DNA of 64,000 bases. It comes from Nostoc sp. PCC 7524. GTDB taxonomy: Bacteria; Cyanobacteriota; Cyanobacteriia; Cyanobacteriales; Nostocaceae. The stretch covers positions 1,674,001 to 1,738,000 of the forward strand of contig NC_019684.1 of assembly GCF_000316645.1 (NCBI RefSeq). Direction: 5' to 3'. The position numbers and the translations under genes were made by a program. Positions 7,143-18,800 of the stretch are shown in pieces. Each line of letters starts with the position of its first letter. The first letter of the stretch is position 1. The notes beneath the pieces are model-generated. The model saw only the letters and a program-made list of their open reading frames with translations, was not told the DNA's origin and did no database searches.

Positions 7143-9736
7143 TGGTGGATTTTCATATGCCAAAACAACAGGCAAAATTTATGCGTCGAATTGGTGCATT
7201 TCTGCTTTGTGCCTTCGTAAGTATGAGCTTAACTCTCATGGTTGGATGGCATCAAGCCCAAATCTCGACTGCTCAAATACCATCCCCTATACCCTCTGTC
7301 AATTTAGATCAATCAACACAGTTAATTCAACAAGGTAAAACACTATATCAAGCAGAACAATATCCGGAGGCGATCAAGGTTTGGCAATCAGCACTCCAAG
7401 CAGAAAATGATATATTGTCCCAAGCAATGGTGCTAAATTATATCTCCCTGGCTTATCAAGAATTGGGACAGTGGGTGCAGGCAAATCAGGCAATTAACTC
7501 TAGTCTGAACTTAATACAAAAATCCACACAAACAACTCAATCAGCAAAACTCATCCTAGCCCAAGCTCTCAATACCCAAGGAAGTTTGCAATTAGCTCAA
7601 GGTAAAGCAGAACAAGCCCTCAACACTTGGCAACAAGCCACAGCCACATACACCAAAGCAGGCAATGTACAAGGTAGAATTGGCAGCCTCATCAATCAAG
7701 CTCAAGCCCAACAAGTTTTGGGGCTTTACCTCCAGGCTCGGAAAACTCTAGCTGAAGTAGAACAAGCCCTAAAACAACAGCCAGATGCACAATTGCAAAC
7801 TACAGGACTACGTAGCTTAGGAAATACCCTCAGATTGATAGGTGCGATCGCTGATTCTCATAGAGTTTTGCAGGAGAGTTTGGAGATCATAACTCAAGGT
7901 AATCTACCACAACAAGAACTAAGTAACACCTTACTAAGCCTGGGTAATACAGCTAATGCCCAAGGCAATACAAAAACTGCATTAGCATACTACGAACAAG
8001 CGGCAGCTACTGCCACTGTAACTATCACGCAGATGAAAGCACAGATTAATCAACTGAACCTATTGATAGCCACTGGAGAAGTAAAAAAAGCTGAAGATCT
8101 TGCCAAACAAATCCAGATCACCTTCACTCATCTGTCTCCCAGTCGGAAAACAATTTACGCCAGGATTAAACTAGCCACAAGCCTGATGAAATTGGGCAGT
8201 ACAAAACTCAGTGAATCTGCCAATATACTAGCCACAGCAGTTAAACAAGCCAAAAGTTTAAATGACCAACAAGCTGAATCCTACGCTTTAGGTTATCTAG
8301 GTGGACTCTATGAACAAACTCAGCAGTGGTCAAATGCTCAAGAATTAACCCAACAAGCTTTGCAACTGGCACAAGCTATGAATTCGCCCGAAATTGCTTA
8401 TCAATGGCAATGGCAATTAGGACGCATTTTAAAAGCTCAAGGCGCAATCAAGCCAGCAACAGCTGCCTATGAAGTAGCTTTCACCACCTTAAAATCTTTA
8501 CGTAATGATTTAGTAGCAATTAACAATGATATTCAATTTTCTTTTCGTGAAACTGTCGAGCCGATATATCGTGAATATGTAGAATTACTTTTGCATCCTG
8601 GTGAAAACTTAGAACCCAATCAAAAACAATTAAAACAAGCCCGGCAAGTAATTGAATCATTACAATTAGCTGAACTGGACAACTTCTTTCGTTCTGCTTG
8701 TTTACAAGGTCAGATAGTCCCAATTGAACAGATTCAACAGTCAGCCGCCGCAGTAATTTATCCGATTATTCTCCAAGATCAATTAGAAGTAATTCTGAGT
8801 TTACCGCAGCAGACACTACAGCACTACACCAATAAAATCACGCAACGCGAATTAGAAGAAGTTGTAGAGCAACTCAGACAAAATTTAGAAAAGCCTTATA
8901 CTTCAACAGAAGGAAAACTTTTATCTGCAAGAATTTATGACTGGTTAATTCGTCCTGTAGAAACCCAACTTTCTCAAAGTCAGGTAAAAACATTAGTGTT
9001 TGTCTTGGATGGTTCTCTGCGGAATTTACCAATGGCAGCTTTGTATGATGGCAAACAGTATTTAGTAGAAAAATATAGTATTGCTCTTACCCCTGGTTTA
9101 GAGTTGTTGGGGCCTCGTCCTTTGCGTCAAAGTAAATTAAAAACCTTAGTGGCAGGATTGACAGAAGCACGACATGGATTTAGTTCATTACCCAATGTTG
9201 GTGATGAATTAAAAGTAATTGAGTCGCAAGTGCCAAGCACAGTTCTGCTGAATCAGGCATTTACAAGTTCAACTTTACAAACAAAGATTCACTCTTTACC
9301 TTTTTCTGTGGTGCATTTGGCAACTCATGGTCAATTTAGTTCTAATACTGATGAAACTTTTGTGCTAGCTTGGGATAAACCTGTCAAAGTCAATGAATTA
9401 AAAGATTTATTTCGCAGCAGAGAACAAATTAGACCTGTATCAGTCGAATTATTAGTTCTGAGTGCTTGTGAAACTGCTAGAGGAGACAAGCGAGCAGCTT
9501 TAGGACTGGCTGGGATAGCAATTCAAGCCGGAGCAGATAGTACCTTAGCTTCTCTATGGAACTTAGATGATGAATCTGGATCTCGTCTGATGAGTCATTT
9601 TTATCAAGAGTTGGCAACTAAAAAGTTGACAAAGGCAGAAGCTCTGCGGCAAGCCCAACTTTCACTATTAAAAGACCCTGATTTTCGGCATCCCATACAT
9701 TGGGCATCTTACGTCTTGTTGGGTAATTGGCTGTAG
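7142..9736 (+). CDS. TPR-CHAT (caspase-like) protein with signal sequence
   Basis: The chosen ATG overlaps the stop of the exoprotein gene (TGATG), the usual arrangement for coupled translation; ATGs at 7157 and 7181 are alternatives. The product is about 864 residues. A membrane-directing segment (RIGAFLLCAFVSMSLTLMVG) lies within the first 45 residues. About residues 50-470 are TPR-like helical repeats (YQEAEQYPEAIKVW-type units such as LYQAEQYPEAIKVWQSAL). The C-terminal 300 residues are a CHAT protease domain with both catalytic residues: His in HLATHGQF (about residue 729) and Cys in LSACETARG (about 776), followed by ALGLAGIAIQAGADSTLASL. CHAT domains belong to the caspase/separase fold. 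An exported location is inferred from the N-terminus and the operon. The target may be the co-encoded exoprotein. Confidence 0.85.
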   Translation: MVDFHMPKQQAKFMRRIGAFLLCAFVSMSLTLMVGWHQAQISTAQIPSPIPSVNLDQSTQLIQQGKTLYQAEQYPEAIKVWQSALQAENDILSQAMVLNYISLAYQELGQWVQANQAINSSLNLIQKSTQTTQSAKLILAQALNTQGSLQLAQGKAEQALNTWQQATATYTKAGNVQGRIGSLINQAQAQQVLGLYLQARKTLAEVEQALKQQPDAQLQTTGLRSLGNTLRLIGAIADSHRVLQESLEIITQGNLPQQELSNTLLSLGNTANAQGNTKTALAYYEQAAATATVTITQMKAQINQLNLLIATGEVKKAEDLAKQIQITFTHLSPSRKTIYARIKLATSLMKLGSTKLSESANILATAVKQAKSLNDQQAESYALGYLGGLYEQTQQWSNAQELTQQALQLAQAMNSPEIAYQWQWQLGRILKAQGAIKPATAAYEVAFTTLKSLRNDLVAINNDIQFSFRETVEPIYREYVELLLHPGENLEPNQKQLKQARQVIESLQLAELDNFFRSACLQGQIVPIEQIQQSAAAVIYPIILQDQLEVILSLPQQTLQHYTNKITQRELEEVVEQLRQNLEKPYTSTEGKLLSARIYDWLIRPVETQLSQSQVKTLVFVLDGSLRNLPMAALYDGKQYLVEKYSIALTPGLELLGPRPLRQSKLKTLVAGLTEARHGFSSLPNVGDELKVIESQVPSTVLLNQAFTSSTLQTKIHSLPFSVVHLATHGQFSSNTDETFVLAWDKPVKVNELKDLFRSREQIRPVSVELLVLSACETARGDKRAALGLAGIAIQAGADSTLASLWNLDDESGSRLMSHFYQELATKKLTKAEALRQAQLSLLKDPDFRHPIHWASYVLLGNWL

Positions 9737-9885
9737 AACCTGAGTTCGGGCTTAACGGATGGCAACAGGGCTACACAGCTTGTTTCTTAACGGAGACAGC
9801 CTGAAAACCGCGTTGGAAAAAGAGGCGTTTATGGTTGTTGCAACCAAAGCACCAGCTGATTAACAAAGACTTTTTCAACCCACCC
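9737..9885. other. Gap between convergent TPR-CHAT and giant genes
   Basis: This 149-bp spacer between two genes that end towards each other is richer in GC than other gaps. It contains small inverted repeats (GAACCTGAGTTC and GGTTGTTGCAACC) and a repeated TTAACGGA word. It may hold a terminator or the remnant of a mobile element; neither can be settled by eye. Confidence 0.3.
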
Positions 9886-12800
9886 CTAGCCGGGATGTCG
9901 AATAATGAGGGCTAATTTCCTTGCATCTAGGACAGTGATCATACCATCGCCATCTAAGTCACGGGGGTCATATTTAGTACCCATGAGAGTTGCTAAACCG
10001 AGATGATCGTCGAGAATTGCACCTGTAGCATTACCTAGTAGTAAAGAGAAGGCCTTGGTTGTGCCTTGTGGTGGTGTAGCTGGGGTGTTACGTGCCGCTA
10101 ATAGTAGGTTCATATCATTGGTATCAACATCACCATCACCGTCGATGTCACCAACTTTTGGTTTTTTGAGGGCTACTCTGATAGTCTGCACAGTTTCCCC
10201 TGGTGCAAAGGTCAGTTTGCCACTGGCAGGGATGTAATCAGTATTAGCGATCGCGCTATCATCAGCAGTGTTAAAGTCCACTGTCACAGGACTATTACTA
10301 GCAGTAGATAATTTCACAGTAAACTCGGCATAAATATTATTGCTATCGCTAGTGTTCACAGTGACATCATTGATTGTCACTTTGGGTAGTTGGCTATTCA
10401 CACTCACAGTCAGAGTATCGCTGGTAGTTCCACCATCTTTGTCAGTCACAGTGAGGATGACGGTATATTGTCCATCTTGGGTGTAGCTGTGGGTGGGGTT
10501 GAGTGTACCCGTGACTTGTTCGCCATCCCCAAAATCCCAGGTAATAGTGTGTGTATCGAGGATACCAGGATCGGTGAATTGACCTGCAAAGCTAATGTTT
10601 GTGCCTGTAGCAGTGGTTTGATTTTCACCTGCCTCTACTATTGGTGCAACGTTGGCGACATTGACTAATATAGTTTGGGTGGTGGCTGCACCTTCAGAGT
10701 CAGTCACAGTTAGGGTGATGGTGTAGTTACCGTTGTCTGCAAAGGTATGTTGTACAGTTTGACCTGTGACAGTATCACTGTTATCACCAAAGTTCCAGGT
10801 GTAGGTGAGGGAGTCGTTACCGGGATCAGTGGCGGTGGCGCTAAAGGTGGTTGTCTCACCTTCGTTGAGGTTGGTGTTAGCGGAGATATCTGTAATCGTG
10901 GGAGTAAGGTTATTGACTGTGACTGTGACTGTGGCGGGATTGGAAGTTAAACCTTCGTTGTCTTGGGCGGTGTAGATGAAACTATCCGTACCGTTAAAAT
11001 TAGCGTTGGGGGTGTAAGTGATTGTACCGTCTGGGTTGACTTGGGTTGTGCCGTTAGTTGGTGGAGATGCGATCGCTATACTTTCTGTATCTAAACTACC
11101 ATCGCTGTCAGTGTCGTTATTTAACACGGGGATAGTGACGGCGCTACCTTCATTGGTGGTGATGCTGTCGTTATTGGCAACTGGCGCATTATTGGTTGCG
11201 TTTACAGTTACGGTGACAGTGGCAGGATCGGAAGTAGTCCCGGTATTATCTTTAACTGTGTAGGTGAAACTATCCGTACCGTTAAAGTTAGCATTAGGGG
11301 TGTAAGTGATTGTACCGTCTGGGTTGACTTGGGTTGTGCCGTTAGTTGGTGCAGATGCGATCACTATACTTCCTGTATCTAAACTACCATCGCTATCAGT
11401 ATCGTTAGTTAACACGGAGATAGTGACGGCAATGTTTTCATTAGTAGTTACTTGGTCGTTGACAGCGACGGGTGAGGTGTTACCGATATCACCCAGCAGT
11501 ACCACATCATCAACAATTACTGCTGCATCTCGTTCACCAAAGCCCAGTAAGTCAAAGTAGAGGGTGGCGGCTGTACCAGCATTAACACCAGTTAGGTCAA
11601 TATTGACTGTTAACAAGTCTGTCCCTGTAACAGTGACTTGGGGTGCTAGGTAGAACTGACCATTGTGTTGGATATTCAGCAGTGCATCGGTTTGGGTGAG
11701 TCCGGCGGCTGTACCCAAAAGTGAGTTCATGGTGTTGGGGTTGAGTAAAGCTACCTCGAAAGCATCGGGTGGGGTAAGGGTTGTACTACCCAAGTTGGTT
11801 TGCAGAATCTTGAACTGTAAAGCTTTTGTCCCATCGGGGATGATGAAGGTTTGGAAGAATCCAGAGTTAAAGCGATCGCCTTCTCTAATCACTGCTTGAC
11901 CATTCTCAACTGTACTATTGCCACGACTTAACCAACCAAATCCCGGTGTATTGACATCGCTAATGGCAAATGTTCCATTACTAATACCTGTGGCTGGTGA
12001 CTGAATCGACTGGACTGTAGTTACTGGTAATGTTGGGGTGGTGAGTTGATAGGTTGGTGGCGTAAAGTCAAGGCTGTAGTAACTTGTAGTTGTATTAACT
12101 GGTTGATCCTCAGTATGAGTATCCCAGCTTAAATCTAACAATGATGGTAAACGCCGTATCCCAGTATCTAATTTGCTAGTCATCAACCGCGTGGGGTCAA
12201 CTGACACCGGCACATCTGCCAATCCGATAATGTGACCAAGTTCGTGCATGACGACTGTGAGTAAGTCGATTTTTCCTGCTATTGGGCTGGCGGTATTGGT
12301 GTGGCGTTCCCAATCACTAATTACTTGGGTGAATTCTTCATCTGTTGTGGGTGTAGTATCAATAAACCAACCATAACTAGCCGCATCAGTATCTATACTG
12401 ATGACTTTATTAGCTGCTAAGGCTAATGTCTGGTCTGAGAGATTGCTCACCTCAAATTGCACATCTTGCAGTAAGGCTAATTGTTCATCGGTCAGACCCA
12501 CAGATTGCCATCTCGATATTGCTGCATGAGCAATTACTTGTAAATCGGGGTTAGATACATTAATGACATTATCTACTGAAACGGAGGGTAATTGTACAGC
12601 TGTAATTGGCCGGGGTAGGTCAACCCGTGTAGGAGGATGGAGTCGTAAGTGGTAGTGGTGATGGTGCGGCGGGGTGAGTACGTTATTAATTCCCAGTCTG
12701 GTGAGAACAGTTCTAATTCTGGCGTGATTAGGTTGAGTTGCGGTGTTAGCTGGATGACCGATATAAACTACATTAAACTGTGGTAGTTCAGAATTGCCCA

Positions 12801-15800
12801 AGGTTGTGAGACGGTAGTATTCAGCAATTTCTTGAACAACCTGTATTTCACCTGCTGTGAGACCATTGGCAGGGTTGAGATAATGAGTAACTTGATCGTC
12901 AAAACTAAGATTGTTAGCAGCGTGAGTGATGGCAGTAGTACCAGCGATCGCAGTATAGTTTCTAATCGACACATCAAGGTCTAGCCCAGCTTTGTGGGTG
13001 GCGTGGACATCTGGGCGCGTATCGCTGTAGATGTCACTGATACCAGCAGTTTCTTGTGTTCCGGGAACATTACCAGCCCCCTGTCTGAAGATGTTGATTG
13101 CCCAGCTAGTTCCATATCGCTCAGACTGAGGCTTGCGACCAGTCCTAGCTCCGATGTTGGGATTATCTGTATTTCTTTCAGGTAAAATATCGAACACCCC
13201 ATTATTCGTAGCAAACGGTGTTGCTTGCGGATTATCAACCGAGTCTGGGTCGATGAGTTCTAACCAGCGAGGCGCGTTGGTAGCATTGAGCCAGTCGTAA
13301 GCTAACCTATCAACGCTGGTAGCTGAAGCCGTAGAATTTACCCTACCTGTAACTACGTTACCAAAGGGATTAGACTGAGCATTATTATCTGGTCTAACAG
13401 CAGCTTGGAATAGTTTAATGGCTTCCTCGGTTGTGCGATCGCTCAGACCATCAACCTTAATTTCTTGGCTGCTGGCTGATGGTTGATTACCGACAAAAGT
13501 ACCACCCCAACCTAAAAATCCGAAATATTGTAATCTCTGTTCAATTCGATAGACATCTAAAGGATTGTTTTGAGCGCCATTGCCTACTGTCCCCAGCAGT
13601 TCAAAATAGTTGTAACCTAGCTGAGTTCCGCCGCCTGTAAAGGGGTTAGTTGTATCAGAGACTTGAATTTTGATTTGAATTTGTCGGCGTTTACCGTTTT
13701 GATCAGTGAAGAATCCTCGACCAACTGCTAAAGAAGCGTTGAGTGCTTGTTCGCTTCTGATTTTGTTGATATCCAGTTCAGGAACAAAGTAAAAGACTCC
13801 CGTATCTTCAAATTGATTGCCAAGAGAAAGATTACTCAGTTGTGTATCTTCTTGGACAACAAATGGCTGAATGTTTCCGGGGGCGAAGGTAAGAGTCGCT
13901 ACTTTACCGTTGACAAATGAGCCAATATCTAGACCAAAATCACGCGGTGAAGCAAAAGTTTGTGCCAGTAGTGACTTGAGATCAATTTTGATGATATCCC
14001 CAAATCTGCCACCTGCGTATTCTACTACGATAGGTGCTTCGACCTGCGTAGCTAAATCCCTTGGCCCGGCATCAGTCCCAAATGGCGTTTTTTCAACGGA
14101 TGGATTAATTACATCGATGGGTTTTTCTTTTAAATCGGAAGCATTGCCAGGGTTTTCAACGGTGTTGATCAACCTTTGCACATCATAAACTCGCACCCCG
14201 TTATCATATCGATAACCTACCAAGAGGGTTTTACCATCCGGTGTCAGTGCCAAACTACCGGCAAATTGCAACCATCGGGGAGTTGTTGCACCAACAAATT
14301 TCGCTGCACCAAAGGGATCTTTGATGACTCCAATTTTCGCTCCAGTCCGTCCCTCATCTCTAATGACACTATCACCTGTGATGTTGCCTGGGAAAGATGG
14401 TTGTCCCCAATCGCTGACAAAGGCGTAGGATAAATCAGGCAAGATGGCAATGTCTTTGGCATTGGTGATGGAGAGGGCGTATTTATTTGAGCCTGGAAGG
14501 GTTAAATCTACGGTATTGACCTGAGCAAGATAATTGATTGGGTCGTCATTGAGTACAGTTAAGGTGTGGAAGCCCCGGCCATTGTCTAACATTGTGGTGA
14601 AAATCAGCTTAGAGGCTTCTGGAGTTGCCACAATAGTTTCTGGCGCAATCCCGACATCAAGAACTTTGATGACTGTGCGGTAAAGGGGAATACCTAACTG
14701 GTTGCTGGTAGTAATTGCATTGTCATTGGGATCAATACTGACTACATATATTTGCCCTGGATCTCGATTGCCTTTGTACCAGCTATTGTCTCCATATAAA
14801 CGTGTTTTGGCAGCCGCAACATATAATCTGCGTCCATCAGCACTGATAGCCAGGCCGCGCAACTCAATTTTGCTGCCAGTGTTACCAAGTGAAAATGTTT
14901 GTACTTGGTGGAAAGTTGGCGAAGATGGACGGATATCAATGACGTAGATGGTGTCATTCGGCCCTGTAGCGTATAAGAACTGGTTATCGGGGTCGATCGC
15001 TAGGAAGAATTCGCCGCTACTGTTACCGGGTAAGACGATACGCGGGGGAAGTAAAGGCGCAGTGAATCCCAACTCTTGTAGTGCTGCCGCATCAACTACG
15101 GCAATGCTACCATTGCTGAGACCAACGTAGGCGCGGGTGAGGTCATTGGTGGTGGCGATCGCCACTTGTGTTGCACCCAAGTTAACCTTTTTCAGTAGTT
15201 CGCCTGTGCTGACGTTCATGATTGCCATTTCTTGACTACTCAAAGCGGCAAAGGCTAACCCATCTTTGGGTTCAAGTCGCGCTACGTTACTTTCTTTTGT
15301 GCCTGTAATCCAATTAATATTGCCTGTGACGAAACCACCATCGAGAGTCCAATATTTGCGTTCAACTTTGATTTCCGATAGTCCCAAAATAATATCATCT
15401 GGGACATTTAAGACTTTAATTTGGGTTGCACTCACTACCTGAAGATCACTACCAGAAACTCGTTTGAGTTCACCGTTTAATCCTTTAAATACTACTTCCA
15501 CATCGCTGTTGCGAGAGCCAAGGCGGATACCATTGACTTCACGGGCATTAGCATCTAGGAATCGCTGACCCTCGATGAGTAATTCGTTATCACCTCTGAC
15601 ATAATTAACTTGGGTAATTTGTGGCGGATCACTGGCTGGGGCTGTAGCGGTGGGTGGAGCTAAACGAACTGTCAGTTCGTTGAGTCCAGGATTAACGCTA
15701 ACTGGGGTGGGTGTAATACTAACAGAGTCATCCGGATTAGAGCGGAAGATGTTAATTACCCAGGATATTGCAGGTAACAGCATCACAAACCCCAAGCTAC

Positions 15801-18800
15801 TGGTTAGTGCTGTACCAAAGCTTGTACCAGTGGAAGTAGAGGCGATCGCTACCGCACCTGTCCCTGTGTTACCAGTAGCATTAATTACCACTGTGCCAGT
15901 GATATCCGGGTAGTAACTCACAATGTAAGTGCCACTGCGCTGCACACCTTGGCTGGGTGGTGAGGAAGTCCGGGCCATACCATCTGCACCGACGATACCA
16001 GTTTCTACTGCCAACCAGACAGGTTTTACTTGACCATTTTCATCAACTATGGTAGAAGCGCGGAAAAATTGCACCTGACTACCCACAGGAATATTGCTAG
16101 CTACGGGAATGGCTAACTGTACCGCTTCTCTTAAAGGTTTGTCACCAACTTGCAACTCAAATGCACCAGCTAGTTGGAAGATTTCCGGCGCAGAGAATGG
16201 CAGACTATTGGCATCTACCCCTGCAATGCTGACGGTAACATTTTGCTCTAGAACATTGGGGCCGATAGTGACAATTGAACCGTCATTACCTTGGACTGCA
16301 CCACCACCTTGACCAATAGGAGTGGGGCCGATGTGGGGTAATTCTACTAAGATGGGGATATCTTCCTGGGCAACACCGTTAATAATTGTCACCGTTGCCC
16401 GACCTGGAGCTACAGCTGTAATTAAACCTTCCGGTGAAACTGTTACCACTTTCGGGTTGCTGGACACGTAAACAGTTCCCGTGCTGGCACTGGTGAGATT
16501 AAAGTCTAATCCGCCTCGGCTGATAATTAACTGGCGTGTAGCACCAGGTGTAGCCACGGTTAGGGCTTGGGGATATACATCTAAGTAGTCAAGACCTAGG
16601 AAGGAGCCGTATCCTTCCTCATCGGGGATATCAACAGCAATGGAAGAGATGGCTTGCAACCCATCACGGGAGACTCGCAAAATTGTGCTACCTGCTTCAC
16701 GGGTGTTAATTATGCCTTGCGGTGATAAGCTAACAATCTGCGGATTAGTGAGTTCTGTACTCAGATAGGACAGGGGCAAGATAACATTGCTCTGGTCGCT
16801 GAAATCGCCAGTCACTACTAATTGTGTGGAGTCACCCAAGTTGAGAATTGCACCGGAGAGATTCATTCTCAGGTCAATTAGCGGCGCATCGCTGACATTC
16901 ACAGTCAAGGTTACAGGAGCCGATGAGCCGAACCCATCGTCAGCTAACACCTGGAAACTAGCTACACCTGCATAGCCCAAGGTAGGTATAAACACAGCTT
17001 TCTGCCCATCCGCGCTTAGTTGGACAGTGCCGTTAACAGGGTTAATTAACCGGAAGAAGATAGGGTCATCATCTGGGTCAGTTGCCAAACTGCCTAAAGG
17101 AATTGTTAGTTCTAAGTCCTGGTGAGTCAGTCTGGTGGCTGTCTGTACCACTGGGGCTTGATTAGCGATAAAGCCGAAATTACTACCGAGAATTTGCACA
17201 TCGGTAGCATTAATTGCCCCATCTCGGTTAACATCCAACGCTAGGGAATATTCAGTATCACCTAACACACTACCCAATGCAGACATCATCAGTTGACTAT
17301 CCACACCGTCAACTTTACCGTCACTGTTAACATCCCCAGGCACAAATACCCGTAGAGAATACGCGCCAGTTGTGGTGTTGTTCGCGCCAGCAATTTCGAT
17401 GAGATTTAGGCCTTCGCGGTTAATGCTAAATAACCCAAAGGCACTATTGGCAGTAGTTTGGCTGAATAACGGTGTCAAACTGCGGATGATGGGTGTTCCT
17501 GGTTGCAGTTCCCCAGTTGCTAATACTTCCACCCCTAACAGTACCGAGTCGGTGTCTGTAGAGAGGATTTCTGAACCGCGCACACTGAAGGTATAGCGTT
17601 GGATTTGACCTGCGGTTAAGTTACCGTTGGTAGTTTGACCAAAATATTGATTCGCGCTACCCAAATCGGCAATGACTGGGGAGATTTGGGGGGCTGAGTT
17701 ACTGTAGTCAATGGCTTGTCCGGCTTGACTGGGTGTAGCTACGAGTGTGAGGAGATTTTGCTCATCGCCAGAGTAGCTGTAACGGCTGGATTGTCCCAAG
17801 GCTAGATTGCGGGCGTTGATTAAGTTACCTTGGTCATCATAGGTATAAGTCAACACGCGACCATCAGGGGCGGTAATCTGGGTTAGCCGTCCTTGGGCAT
17901 CGTGGACAAAACTAATTGCTTCCCCTGTAGCGGTAGCGATAATGCCGCTATCACTGTAAATTAGTTGGTTGCCGTTGGCTGTGATTTGGGATTTGACTTT
18001 ACCTGTGGCATCTAAGTGATAAATCGTACCATCGGGTGCAGTTAAAGTATATTTTGTGCCTACATATAGGCTATTGGCAGGGTTGTAGGGTTGACCTGTC
18101 TTAATTTCATACAAGCTGTTACCCGCCAGCGTCAGCAACGCATCGACTGATTTTAGAGTGTAATTTACCCCTGCATCGGCTACCCAAGCGGGTGTGTAGT
18201 AGGTGAAGCCAGGGATTTGTTGCTGTTGGGGTTGGAAAGTAAAGCCAACGCGTTCACCGGTGGGGAGGGTGAGGTATAGTTTAGTACCGAGACGGAAGGG
18301 GTTGTAAACGCCGAGTTGTTCCCTACCTGTTAAGGGGACATTAGTTTGAATTTGGGTATCAGTATTAACTAAGCGCCAACCATAGCCAAATGTACTAGAC
18401 TGGGCATAATTGAGGGAGTCGTAAGCCCTGACTAAATCTATAGTTGTGCCACCGAGATTTACAGATAGGTCGGTTTCGGTGCGGGTGTATTGGGCAGATT
18501 TGCTAGGACTGTGAACTTCAACTGTGGCGGTGGTGGTGCTGGTGCGATCGCTAATATCTCTCGCTGTCAATCTTAACTGGTAGAATCCATTATTGAGGGC
18601 ATCAGGTAACAGTTGACTGAGGGTAGTATTAGTTGGTGTGTTACCACTGGCTAACTTCACAAAGGCCTTGCTACCCAAAGGTGCAATTTCTAATACCCAC
18701 TCATCCAGATTGGTATCAGCGATCGCTCCCATAATATCAGTTGTGGTGGCTATTTGTGCGCCATTCAAACCAGGCGCAAAGGACACCACTGGTGCAAGTT

